Positions 41,148-48,727 of a DNA stretch of 48,727 nt are shown here, in pieces. The stretch is from Caldilineaceae bacterium (GTDB lineage: Bacteria > Chloroflexota > Anaerolineae > Caldilineales > Caldilineaceae). Both the position numbers and the translations under genes were made by a program. Under the pieces are notes generated by a model. The model was given only the letters and a program-made list of their open reading frames with translations, ran no database searches and was not told the origin of the DNA. The stretch is from positions 1 to 48,727 of the forward strand of contig JAPOVP010000184.1 of the NCBI GenBank assembly GCA_026708085.1. Direction: 5' to 3'. Positions within the stretch are counted from its first letter, which is position 1, and every line of letters starts with the position of its first letter.

Positions 41148-42395
41148 ATGAAATCCGGCTCAATCGACAGACGACTTCTCACAATTCTGCTGGTCGTCTT
41201 TGTTCAGATGCTGGGCGCGTCCCTGATTTTCCCCGTCCTGCCGCTATATGCCCAACGCGAGTTTCATCTGTCGGCCGAGCTGATCACACTGCTCAGCGCC
41301 TCTTTCTTCGCCGCCCAATTCCTCTCCGGCCCCTATGTCGGCCGCCTTTCCGACAATTACGGACGCATTCCTGTTCTGATCGTCAGCCAGATTGGGACGG
41401 TCATCAGCTTTGTAATCTTGGCCTTCGCGCCCAGCTTCGGCTGGCTCTTCTTTGCCCGCATCCTCGATGGGATCACCGGCGGCAATATCATCGTGGCCCA
41501 GGCCTACATTACCGACATCACGCCCCGCGAGAAGCGCACCGAGAGCCTCGGCTACATTCTCGCCGCTTTTGGCCTCGGTTTCATGTTCGGGCCTGCCCTG
41601 GGGGGTGCGCTCGCCGCAGCCTACGGTCCCGCAGTGCCATTTCTGGTAGCCGCAGTAGCCGCAGCCGCTGTAGTCCTGCTCACCTGGTACGCGCTGGATG
41701 AAACCCTCTCTGCGGAAGAAAGGCGCCGCGCCCGCGCCCGCCGCGCCGGCAGCCTCACCCTCGGCAGCCTGCTGGGAGGCGCACCTTGGGCCCTGCCGCT
41801 GCTGGCCGTCCTCCTCATCGCCTTCTTGGGTCAGTTTGCGCTGGGTCTACTGCAGTCCACCTTTGCTCTCTTCGGCGAAGCCGTACTTTTCCAGGGCAAG
41901 AGCCGGGAGGTCACCGATGTCGGCATCGGCCTGCTGCTCTCCGTCGTGGGGATCTCCCAGCTGTTCACACAGACCTACCTGCTGCGGCGAATGGCGCAGC
42001 GCTTTGACGAAGGTCAGCTCGTCGTGATGGGCAGCATTCTGCGTACGATCGGAATGACGGTCTACGCGCTCGTAACAACGCCCTGGCTTGGTGCCTTCGG
42101 TTCACTCTTTTTTGCTGTCGGCTACGGGCTCTCCAGTCCACCCCTGCAATCGATGGCCACCTCTCTCGTGACTGACCAGGACCGCGGCAGCGCACTCGGC
42201 TGGTTTCAATCCTCCATCAATCTGTCCACCATCATCAGCACCGCCATCGCCGGCGTCCTCTTCGCCCGCGGCCCGACGGTCCCCTACTGGATCGGCGCGG
42301 CCACCTCCGCTTTGGTGGTGCTGGCGATGATCGGTATGATGCGGTGGATGCCGGCTAAATCCCTGCGAGCATCGGAGACCCAGAGCGCCCCGTGA
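41148..42395 (+). CDS. MFS transporter, DHA1/tetracycline-resistance-like group
   Basis: This 415-residue membrane protein has twelve predicted helices. The MFS motif A, GRLSDNYGRIP, lies after helix 2 (near residue 65), and helix 4 to 5 carries FARILDGITGGNIIVAQAYITDI, typical of the drug:H+ antiporter-1 group. A basic linker (SAEERRRARARRAG) separates the two halves. The group exports drugs or dyes, but substrate cannot be inferred, and the adjacent sugar-acid dehydratase raises the possibility of a metabolite transporter. The start ATG 41148 is preceded by GAGAG. Confidence 0.88.
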   Translation: MKSGSIDRRLLTILLVVFVQMLGASLIFPVLPLYAQREFHLSAELITLLSASFFAAQFLSGPYVGRLSDNYGRIPVLIVSQIGTVISFVILAFAPSFGWLFFARILDGITGGNIIVAQAYITDITPREKRTESLGYILAAFGLGFMFGPALGGALAAAYGPAVPFLVAAVAAAAVVLLTWYALDETLSAEERRRARARRAGSLTLGSLLGGAPWALPLLAVLLIAFLGQFALGLLQSTFALFGEAVLFQGKSREVTDVGIGLLLSVVGISQLFTQTYLLRRMAQRFDEGQLVVMGSILRTIGMTVYALVTTPWLGAFGSLFFAVGYGLSSPPLQSMATSLVTDQDRGSALGWFQSSINLSTIISTAIAGVLFARGPTVPYWIGAATSALVVLAMIGMMRWMPAKSLRASETQSAP

Positions 42396-42425
42396 GAAAC
42401 GCAGGTCGTGAAACGGAGAACCCTG

Positions 42426-45215
42426 ATGGCACATCGCGATAGGCCGCACACGGATACCCGACCCGCCCCCGATATCCTGGTCCCCTTTGACGCCGTCGCC
42501 CGCTTGCCGCAGGACGCTGACAACGTCGCCATCGCCACCCGCCGCCTGGAAGCCGGGTTGACAATCGCGCATGACGGCCGGCACTTCACCCTCGATACCA
42601 CAATCCTCGTCGGCCACCGCTTCGCCATCGAACCGGTGGCAGAGGGCGAACCTCTGCTGTCCTGGGGCCTTCCCTTCGGCGTGGCGACGCGCCCGATCGC
42701 ACCGGGCCAGTATGTCTGCAACGCCGGCATGATCGAGGCGCTCAGCGGACGCGCCCTCGACCTCACCATCCCGCAGCAACCGAATTTCAAGGACCGCATC
42801 ATCCCCTACGAAGTCGACGCAGCCGCCTTTCGCCCCGGCCGGCAGGTGGACCGGTATGAAGAGGATCGCACCTTTCTAGGCTTCCGCCGCGCCGGCGGGC
42901 GCGGTGTCGGCACACGCAACACAATCGTAATCCTGGGGACCACCTCAAGCACAGCCGCCTTTGCCAGAAGCCTGGCGCAGGCATTGCAACCCGCCGCCGC
43001 CCCCTTCACCGGCTTCGACGGCATCGTCGCCATCGCCCACACCGAGGGCAGCGGCTACGAACGCCTGAACAACCGCGACTTTGTCCTGCGCACCCTCGCC
43101 GGCCTGATCGTGCATCCGAACGTCGGCGCCGTCTTGGCCGTGGACACGCCCGAACTGCACACAACCGCCGGCCAGTCCATCAGCAACGCCGAGCTGGCGT
43201 CCTATCTGCGCGCGCAGAACTATCCCCTGGCGGAGGTGACGCATCTCTTCTACACGCTGACGGGGGACTGGCAGGCCGACCTCACTGCAGCCTCTGCCAC
43301 CGTCGAACGTTGGCTGCCTGAGATCGCGACCCTGCCGCGCACCCCCCAATCCCTGGCCCACCTCAACATCGCCCTCCAGTGCGGCGGCTCCGACGCCTTC
43401 TCTGGCCTCTCCGGCAACCCGCTGGCCTCCGCCGTCGCCAAAGAGGTCATCCGCTATGGCGGACGCGCCAACCTCGCCGAGACCGACGAGCTCATCGGTG
43501 CCGAGGCCTATCTCCTGCAGAACACCCGCGATCTGGCCACCGCCCAGGCCTTTCTCGACTATGTTGCCCAGTTCAAGGAACGGCTGGCCTGGCACGGCCA
43601 GACCGCAGAGGGCAATCCCACCGGCGGCAACAAACTGCGCGGGCTCTACAACATCGCTCTCAAATCCATCGGAGCCGCAATCAAGCGGCACCCCGACGTG
43701 CGTCTCGATTGGACTGTCGACTACGGGGAACGGATGGTGAAGGACGAGGAAGGATCGGCCCTGCCCGGGACCGCGGACGCACCTGCCCCCGGCTTCTACT
43801 TCATGAACACACCGGGCAACGACCTGGAAAGCATCGCCGGTCAGGTGGCCGGCGGCTCCAATCTGATCATCTTCGTCACCGGCAACGGCTCAATCACCAA
43901 TTTCCCTTTCGTGCCCACCATCAAAGTGATGACAACGACGCCGCGCTTCGAGTTGCTATCTAACGAAATGGACGTAAACGCCGGCACCTACCTCGATGGT
44001 ACAACCATGGCCCAGCTGTGCAACGAAACTCTCGATCTGCTGGTGGAGATCGCCTCCGGCCAGCCCAGCAAGGGTGAGCTGGCCGGCCACTCGCAAGTCT
44101 CCATCTGGCGCAACTGGCAGCAGCAGGACCACAGCCGGCTCCAGTCGATCCTGGGACGCCCCCAGCCGGACGGGCAGCCGCTCCCAATCAGAACGCAGCC
44201 TGCCGAGGCGCAAGGAATCGACCTGCCCCAACCGCCCGCGGCCCGCGTCGGCCTCATTCTGCCCACCAGTCTCTGTTCCGGACAGATCGCCGGCATGGCG
44301 GCCCAACGCCTCAACCTGGCCGCCTCCGAGCCGCGGACCGGCGGGTCGGGCGATGCTGGGGGCCGTCCCCTTTTTACCGCCCTGCCCCACACCGAGGGCT
44401 GCGGCGTCGCTTTCGCCTCTACCCAGGCCATCTACGCCCGCACTATGCTCGGTTACGCCACCCATCCCCTCGTGGGTGCCTGCCTCTTTCTGGAGCACGG
44501 CTGCGAAAAGGCCCACAACGACTACATCCACTCGCTGCTGCGCGACGGCGGACTCGCAGAGGAGGATTTCGGCTGGGCCAGCGTACAGCTGGACGGTGGC
44601 ATCGCCAGTGTCCTCGACAAGATCGACGGCTACTTCGCCGGGCAGGACGCCGCGCTGCGCCGGCAGAACGAGCACGACCGCAAGCTGTCTCTGGCGTTGC
44701 TCAGCGACAGCGACGTGCCCCCATACGCCGCCGACAGCCTCTCCCGCATCGCCCGCTGGGTCGTGGCCGCCGGCGGCACCGTCGTCACACCGGCCTCCGG
44801 CGGGCTGATCGAGGCGACCGCCTTCCGCGCGACGCTGGGCCTGGACGTCGTCGACCTGTCGCCCTCTCTCGCCTACGGCCAGGCCGCACCGGCTCCCGGT
44901 TTTCACCTTATGGAAATGCCCGCCCCCCACTGGAGCGAAACGCTAACCGGCCTCGGCGCCAGCGGCGCACAACTGCTCATCGCCTATTCCGACAAGCTCA
45001 GGGCCGGGCACCCGCTTGTGCCCGTTCTTCAGCTAGCCGGCGAGCACGCCCCTGCCGCACCCGATCTACGCCTGTGCGGCGACCCGGGCGCGTGGCCGCA
45101 GCAGATCCTGGATCTGGCCGCGCAAACGTTGGCCGGCGACTACCAGTCGCAGAGCACCGTTCACAACCACATCGACTTTCAGCTCACCCGCGGGCTGTTG
45201 GGAATATCGACATAA
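42426..45215 (+). CDS. Double-length UxaA/altronate-dehydratase-family protein
   Basis: The 929-residue protein belongs to the altronate/galactarate dehydratase family, whose normal members have about 380-510 residues. An N-terminal SAF-like domain comes first, then the second domain (RGVGTRNTIVIL; VAIAHTEGSG) and a C-terminal domain (LQCGGSDAFSG; NPTGGNKLRGLYNIALKSIGA) that carries the Fe-site Cys region. From about residue 600 a second copy of the middle domain starts (VGLILPTSLCSGQIAG; LPHTEGCG; LEHGCEKAHND), followed by a weaker C-terminal repeat. The start ATG 42426 has GGAG nine bases upstream. The enzyme would dehydrate a hexonate or related sugar acid in the cytoplasm. The gene follows the MFS gene by 30 bases, so the transporter may supply the acid. 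Confidence 0.87.
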   Translation: MAHRDRPHTDTRPAPDILVPFDAVARLPQDADNVAIATRRLEAGLTIAHDGRHFTLDTTILVGHRFAIEPVAEGEPLLSWGLPFGVATRPIAPGQYVCNAGMIEALSGRALDLTIPQQPNFKDRIIPYEVDAAAFRPGRQVDRYEEDRTFLGFRRAGGRGVGTRNTIVILGTTSSTAAFARSLAQALQPAAAPFTGFDGIVAIAHTEGSGYERLNNRDFVLRTLAGLIVHPNVGAVLAVDTPELHTTAGQSISNAELASYLRAQNYPLAEVTHLFYTLTGDWQADLTAASATVERWLPEIATLPRTPQSLAHLNIALQCGGSDAFSGLSGNPLASAVAKEVIRYGGRANLAETDELIGAEAYLLQNTRDLATAQAFLDYVAQFKERLAWHGQTAEGNPTGGNKLRGLYNIALKSIGAAIKRHPDVRLDWTVDYGERMVKDEEGSALPGTADAPAPGFYFMNTPGNDLESIAGQVAGGSNLIIFVTGNGSITNFPFVPTIKVMTTTPRFELLSNEMDVNAGTYLDGTTMAQLCNETLDLLVEIASGQPSKGELAGHSQVSIWRNWQQQDHSRLQSILGRPQPDGQPLPIRTQPAEAQGIDLPQPPAARVGLILPTSLCSGQIAGMAAQRLNLAASEPRTGGSGDAGGRPLFTALPHTEGCGVAFASTQAIYARTMLGYATHPLVGACLFLEHGCEKAHNDYIHSLLRDGGLAEEDFGWASVQLDGGIASVLDKIDGYFAGQDAALRRQNEHDRKLSLALLSDSDVPPYAADSLSRIARWVVAAGGTVVTPASGGLIEATAFRATLGLDVVDLSPSLAYGQAAPAPGFHLMEMPAPHWSETLTGLGASGAQLLIAYSDKLRAGHPLVPVLQLAGEHAPAAPDLRLCGDPGAWPQQILDLAAQTLAGDYQSQSTVHNHIDFQLTRGLLGIST

Positions 45216-45250
45216 AGAGCACCCGTGTCCGGTCGCTCGCTGTCGGCGGC

Positions 45251-45307
45251 TGAGGACCAGTAGGTACTGCTTGAGATGCCAGCCGCTCCTGGCACCTCAT
45301 GTCCTTA
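45251..45307. other. Three-stem structure between convergent genes
   Basis: TGAGGAC (45251-45257) can pair with GTCCTTA (45301-45307), which includes the stop codon of the minus-strand gene. Inside are CAGTA/TACTG (45258-45269) and GAGATGCCAG/CTGGCACCTC (45273-45298, one mismatch). The region may act as a terminator for both genes, but no T-tract is present. Confidence 0.4.
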
Positions 45308-46444
45308 CCGCGCAATTGAAGGAAAGTCTCCCGGCTCAACCAGAAGACGCACCTCACCGGTCTCCAAATCGATCAGCCACAGCGAGGGCACGACATCCGG
45401 CCCCCGCAGGGGAAACCGCCGCGTGATCAGAAAGCGCCCGTCGGGACTCCACACCGGCCGCCCGTGGTCGTAAGCGGGATCCGCCGTCAGCGCGGCCGCC
45501 TCCGTACCGTCCGGGCGCATCCGCCAGATCTGGCTGCCCCGCGTCGCGCCCGGACCTTCCAACTCCTTGCGCTGAAACGCGATCCACGCGCCGTCCGCCG
45601 ACGGCACCGCCGAACTGTCATGGACCAGGGCCGCACCCTCACTCCCCACCTCACTCAACTCTACCTGCTCACCGCTCTCAACGTCGATCGCGATCAGATG
45701 GGTCATCCACTCATCGCCGCTCTGCCTGAAATCGGTCGTATACAGCCTGGGTAGCGAACTGTCCCAGGAGCATGTCTCACCGGTAGCCGTCGGATAGAAG
45801 TCGGTCTGCCCGGCCCCGCCCGCCGCCCCAGCAGTAAGTTTGATGACCGCCAGCTGCTGTTCCTCCGGCGACACGAAGCAGAGCCACGCCCCGTCAGCAG
45901 ACCAGCGGGCGTCAAGCCCGAGACGCTGGCTGTCACTGAAGACCGGCGCAGTTTCGCCCGATCCCACATCCAGAAGCCAGATCCGCGGCGGGCTCAGCAC
46001 ACCCGACGCGAACGCGTTGACCGAACGGCGCGTATAGGCCAGGTATTGCCCGTCCGCCGACCAACTCGGCCCGCTGCACGACGCGTTTTCGCAGGCCAGC
46101 AGCGGTCGGTCCCGCTCGCTGGCCAGATCGAACAGCCGCAGATCGCTGAACCCCAGTTCACCCAGCGCCCCGTAGGCCACCAACCTGCCGTCCGCTGACG
46201 GCGCGAAATCCCATACACTGACTTCATCTGGGGTCAGGGCGCGGGGCGAGAGGTCGGCGCCAGGCTCACCCGCCTGGAACGGCAGCGCGTGCAGCTGCGC
46301 GCGCCCGACCTCATCGACCGTCTTGTAAAGAACGTAAGTAACGCCGTCGTCCCTGCCAACCCGGCGGCTTTGCCCCCACAGGCCCAGAAGCAACAGCATG
46401 CACAGGCTGAGGATCGACAGTACGGTCAGATCAAATCGGCTCAT
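45305..46444 (-). CDS. TolB-like beta-propeller protein with N-terminal anchor
   Basis: The 379-residue protein begins with one hydrophobic segment (residues 8-24, an uncleaved anchor or signal). The rest consists of WD40/PD40-type beta-propeller blades: recurrent SADGRLVAYG, WSADGQYLAYTRR, WSADGAWLCFV, PSADGAWIAFQR and WSPDGRFLITRR. Such propellers bind proteins or glycans outside the cytoplasm, and TolB-like proteins can also be periplasmic partners of peptidases. It is the last gene of the minus-strand set after the permease pair, 74 bases from the TIGR03943-type gene. Its role is unknown. Confidence 0.82.
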   Translation of the reverse strand: MSRFDLTVLSILSLCMLLLLGLWGQSRRVGRDDGVTYVLYKTVDEVGRAQLHALPFQAGEPGADLSPRALTPDEVSVWDFAPSADGRLVAYGALGELGFSDLRLFDLASERDRPLLACENASCSGPSWSADGQYLAYTRRSVNAFASGVLSPPRIWLLDVGSGETAPVFSDSQRLGLDARWSADGAWLCFVSPEEQQLAVIKLTAGAAGGAGQTDFYPTATGETCSWDSSLPRLYTTDFRQSGDEWMTHLIAIDVESGEQVELSEVGSEGAALVHDSSAVPSADGAWIAFQRKELEGPGATRGSQIWRMRPDGTEAAALTADPAYDHGRPVWSPDGRFLITRRFPLRGPDVVPSLWLIDLETGEVRLLVEPGDFPSIAR

Positions 46445-46518
46445 GAATTCGAGGGCTGGGGACCCGCACGGGCCGCAGGTACGCTTGGCCGCTGGGCACT
46501 GGCATCATTTCAAAGGTG

Positions 46519-47409
46519 TCACGGATAGAGATAGGGCTGATTGGGTTCCGGTACAGCCTCCAACTGCTCCGCCACAAGCACCGGAATATCGTTACCTGTG
46601 GAAGCTGCGAACTGTCCGACGACCCGCACCCACTGGCCCTCCTCTAACTCCCCTTCAGAAGGCAGACCGGCCGTCAGGCTGACCGGCAGGCCGACCGCCA
46701 TGGCATCGGCCGCGCAGCAGCCGACAACAAAGCGCGTGAGGGTAAACGCTGCCTCGTCCGCGGCCTCATCGAGATAGACAAAGCCAACCACATCCGCAGT
46801 GTCGGTTTCAGCCGGACGGTCGCCCTGATGAAAAGCGAGTACCCAATCCAGAATCGTGCGCTCGCTGCTCTCCTTCACCAGCGTCGAACCTGCCGCAGCC
46901 GGCAATACCGAATCCAATCCCCCGGCGCTGATCTCACGATTCTGTAGCGCAGCCACCCCCAGAGGACGCGGAGGCACGAGCAGGCCGAGGACGATCGGAA
47001 GCGAGATAAGCACAAGCCCCGACCAACCCAATGCGTGGCTGTGATCATGGCCGTGATCGTGGCTCTGTTGTTGACTGTCCCCCGCAGCCGAGGACCCGGC
47101 CTCGCCCGACCGTTCGGGAGCAGGATCATCCGGTTTATCTTCGGCCTCCTGGAGCAGGTAGCGGTAGCTCAACCCTACCACGATAAGACCGAGCACTGCC
47201 GCTATCGTCAGCCAGTCAAAACGTTGACTGATATAGTAGTTGAGCGTCCCGGTCGTGATGCGCGTGAACAGAAAGATGCCCAGCCCCAGCAGAAGCAGCC
47301 CCTTCAGAGCGGCCTGCACTTTGGGTAGTCGCAGCAGTCTGCCGGTTATCGTAGCTGAATCCTGTGACACTTCCTTGCCTGTCCTGTCTCTCGCCAACCT
47401 ACCCGTCAA
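46519..47409 (-). CDS. TIGR03943/YcgQ-type membrane protein with His-rich linker
   Basis: The 296-residue protein matches the DUF1980/TIGR03943 family, which is regularly paired with UPF0718 permeases. Two hydrophobic segments (near residues 36-54 and 63-82) are followed by a His-rich linker (HDHGHDHSH, near residue 115), a third helix and a C-terminal soluble domain with the conserved FVVGCCAADAMAV, likely a metal or thiol site. The frame starts at TTG 47409, which overlaps the permease stop as TTGA, implying translational coupling; an in-frame GTG lies further inside. With the permease, the His runs suggest transport of a metal ion or metalloid. Confidence 0.85.
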   Translation of the reverse strand: MTGRLARDRTGKEVSQDSATITGRLLRLPKVQAALKGLLLLGLGIFLFTRITTGTLNYYISQRFDWLTIAAVLGLIVVGLSYRYLLQEAEDKPDDPAPERSGEAGSSAAGDSQQQSHDHGHDHSHALGWSGLVLISLPIVLGLLVPPRPLGVAALQNREISAGGLDSVLPAAAGSTLVKESSERTILDWVLAFHQGDRPAETDTADVVGFVYLDEAADEAAFTLTRFVVGCCAADAMAVGLPVSLTAGLPSEGELEEGQWVRVVGQFAASTGNDIPVLVAEQLEAVPEPNQPYLYP

Positions 47410-48476
47410 ACACCCACCTGTACGTTCCAGAAGACACCGATTACCGCCACCAGCGCCAGCGGCAGCAGAATCAGATACAGGACCGTCCGCCGCCGGAAGA
47501 CCCCCATAAACAGCAGCGAGCTCTTGATATCCACCATCGGCCCGAACACCAGAAAGCCGAACAGCGAGCCCGTCGTGAACGCGTTGCTGAAAGCCAGCGC
47601 GATAAAAGCGTCCACCGTCGAGCAGACCGACAGTATGTACGCCAGTGCCATCATCACAAAGACGGAGATGATAGGCCCCTGACCGATAGTGAGCAATGTC
47701 GACTGCGGAACGACCGTCTGCATCGCCGCCGCCAGCATCGCTCCGGCAATCAGATAGCGGCCCATGTCCAGAAAATCATCGCCCGCCATCACAAGCGCCT
47801 GCCAGACGCCCGGGCGGGAGCCGCCGTGGTTGTGACTATGGTCGCGATCACCGGAATCGTCGCGGCCGCTGGACACGGCCAGCGTTTCGGGCAGCAGGAT
47901 CTCTCGCGGGCGCGCCAGATGAAAGATCAGCCCAACCGTAAACGCCACCAGCATGCTGAACACGACCCGCCCCCACAGCACCGGGCCCCAACCGAACGCC
48001 GCATAGGTGCTGAAGATCACGACCGGATTGATCACCGGCGCCGCCAGCAAAAAAGCGATCCCCACCGGCAGCGGCAGCCCCTTGCCGTACAGCCGTCGCG
48101 TCACCGGCACCACCCCGCACTCACACACAGGGAAAATAAACCCCAACCCTGCCCCCGCCAGCGCCGCCAGCAGCGGATGGTTGGGTATGTACCGCTCCAC
48201 CATCCCCTGGTTCACATAGACGGCGATGAAGCCCGACACGATCGAACCGGCAATCAGAAAAGGGGCGGCCTCGATGAACAGACTGAGGAATATCGTGACG
48301 AACGTCTGGAAACGCTCGGCCGCAAAAAAACGGGCCTGCGGCGTGTTGATGCTGCTCGCAACGACCACCAGCAACGCAAACACCAGGAACGCCGCCACCC
48401 CCCAGCGCGGGCGCCCAAACCGGCGTCTCTCTATGCTCTCCGCAGCTGCCTGAGGCAGCGGTGATGTCTGATTCAT
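47406..48476 (-). CDS. UPF0718/DUF318 permease (YcgR/ArsP-like)
   Basis: The 356-residue membrane protein has about eight to ten predicted helices in the DUF318 permease family. The conserved VCECGVVPVTRRL motif lies near residue 120, with the Cys pair that in ArsP-type exporters handles trivalent organoarsenicals. A His/Asp-rich loop (DRDHSHNH) lies between helices near residue 220. The start ATG 48476 is used in place of the in-frame GTG at 48479. It begins a three-gene minus-strand unit with the TIGR03943 protein and the propeller. The ligand is unproven; metal ion or organometalloid export or import is the likeliest class. Confidence 0.87.
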   Translation of the reverse strand: MNQTSPLPQAAAESIERRRFGRPRWGVAAFLVFALLVVVASSINTPQARFFAAERFQTFVTIFLSLFIEAAPFLIAGSIVSGFIAVYVNQGMVERYIPNHPLLAALAGAGLGFIFPVCECGVVPVTRRLYGKGLPLPVGIAFLLAAPVINPVVIFSTYAAFGWGPVLWGRVVFSMLVAFTVGLIFHLARPREILLPETLAVSSGRDDSGDRDHSHNHGGSRPGVWQALVMAGDDFLDMGRYLIAGAMLAAAMQTVVPQSTLLTIGQGPIISVFVMMALAYILSVCSTVDAFIALAFSNAFTTGSLFGFLVFGPMVDIKSSLLFMGVFRRRTVLYLILLPLALVAVIGVFWNVQVGV

Positions 48477-48630
48477 CACGTTTCTCGGCGGTGCGGCGAC
48501 CCTTCTCTCCCGCCGCTGACCCCATCAAATAGAACCCATTACTTCTCAACTACAGCCAATTCGTAACTCCAATTTGGCCGACCAATGCTCTCTCACTCCT
48601 CGGCACACCCATATTCATTTAAGCGCCGCA

Positions 48631-48665
48631 GTAGCTGACCACTGACCACTAGCCACTGACAACTG
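48631..48665 (+). repeat. Heptanucleotide repeat array
   Basis: Five 7-mers in register: GTAGCTG, ACCACTG, ACCACTA, GCCACTG and ACAACTG. The array directly precedes the second copy of the 56-bp palindromic element and is the clearest example of the heptad family in the window. Confidence 0.8.
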
Positions 48666-48671
48666 CAATTC

Positions 48672-48727
48672 TGGGCGGTCGGCCGCAAGCGGCCTCCCTT
48701 GTGCGGGGGCTCCGCCCCCGCAACGCC
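48672..48727. repeat. 56-bp palindromic element, copy 2
   Basis: The copy matches 25562-25617 in 54 of 56 positions and ends at the window edge, so it may continue outside. The two changes are at 48683 and 48692, which face each other in the first stem (GGCCG/CGGCC). The second stem (GCGGGGGC/GCCCCCGC) is unchanged. Confidence 0.85.

Noticed and set aside
47364..48464. A 366-codon plus-strand frame rich in Arg, His and Gln
   Set aside because: Antisense to the permease, whose VCECG motif and helices are clear; the plus-strand protein is low-complexity.

Overview
The window looks like chromosome from a heterotrophic, high-GC bacterium with large intergenic regions. The best guess is a Chloroflexota member of the Caldilinea/Anaerolineae type. 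This is inferred from the gene mix (Tat-lipoprotein sugar binding proteins, BMP lipoproteins, many Gfo/Idh/MocA and phytanoyl-CoA dioxygenase family proteins, DUF1638, a LysM/zinc-ribbon membrane protein). No rRNA is present to prove it. Most genes are GC-rich with strong C/G third-position bias; the leucine-rich-repeat gene and several intergenic stretches are clearly poorer in GC.

Layout. 1-2.7 kb: an orphan ParA-type ATPase and hisS. 2.8-10.9 kb (+): a catabolic run with a CUT1-type importer (binding protein, two permeases, no ATPase), a D-2-hydroxyacid dehydrogenase, a dimethylglycine/sarcosine dehydrogenase-type flavoprotein fused to a GcvT module, and a DmdA-like GcvT protein. This suggests uptake of a small organic solute and folate-dependent demethylation. 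11-16.5 kb (-): a 17-repeat LRR lipoprotein, a Gfo/Idh/MocA oxidoreductase and a GH78 alpha-L-rhamnosidase. 16.9-23.4 kb (+): a second CUT1 importer without ATPase, followed by three Gfo/Idh/MocA oxidoreductases, two of them a recent tandem duplication. 23.5-32 kb (-): a PhyH-type dioxygenase, an aldo/keto reductase, a GT4 glycosyltransferase, two small membrane proteins, and a nucleoside/simple-sugar ABC ATPase with two BMP lipoproteins but no permease.

32.4-38.1 kb (+): a homocysteine S-methyltransferase fused to a 'Virulence_fact' domain, a frameshifted CopG-type and an intact BrnA-type antitoxin without a toxin, then a compact run of DUF1638, an alkaline-phosphatase-fold metalloenzyme, a PHP phosphoesterase and a PfkB kinase. 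38.2-39.4 kb: a promoter/terminator-bearing leader, a second PhyH-type protein, and a selenocysteine tRNA on the minus strand. 39.7-45.2 kb (+): a zinc-ribbon/LysM membrane protein, an MFS transporter and a double-length UxaA-family dehydratase. 45.3-48.5 kb (-): a UPF0718-type permease, its TIGR03943-type partner and a TolB-like propeller protein.

The genes point to catabolism of plant- or algal-type sugars, sugar acids and methylated osmolytes, with C1 units passing to folate and homocysteine. The most unusual non-coding content is a 56-bp palindromic element present twice with a compensatory stem change, and degenerate heptanucleotide repeats at many gene ends.
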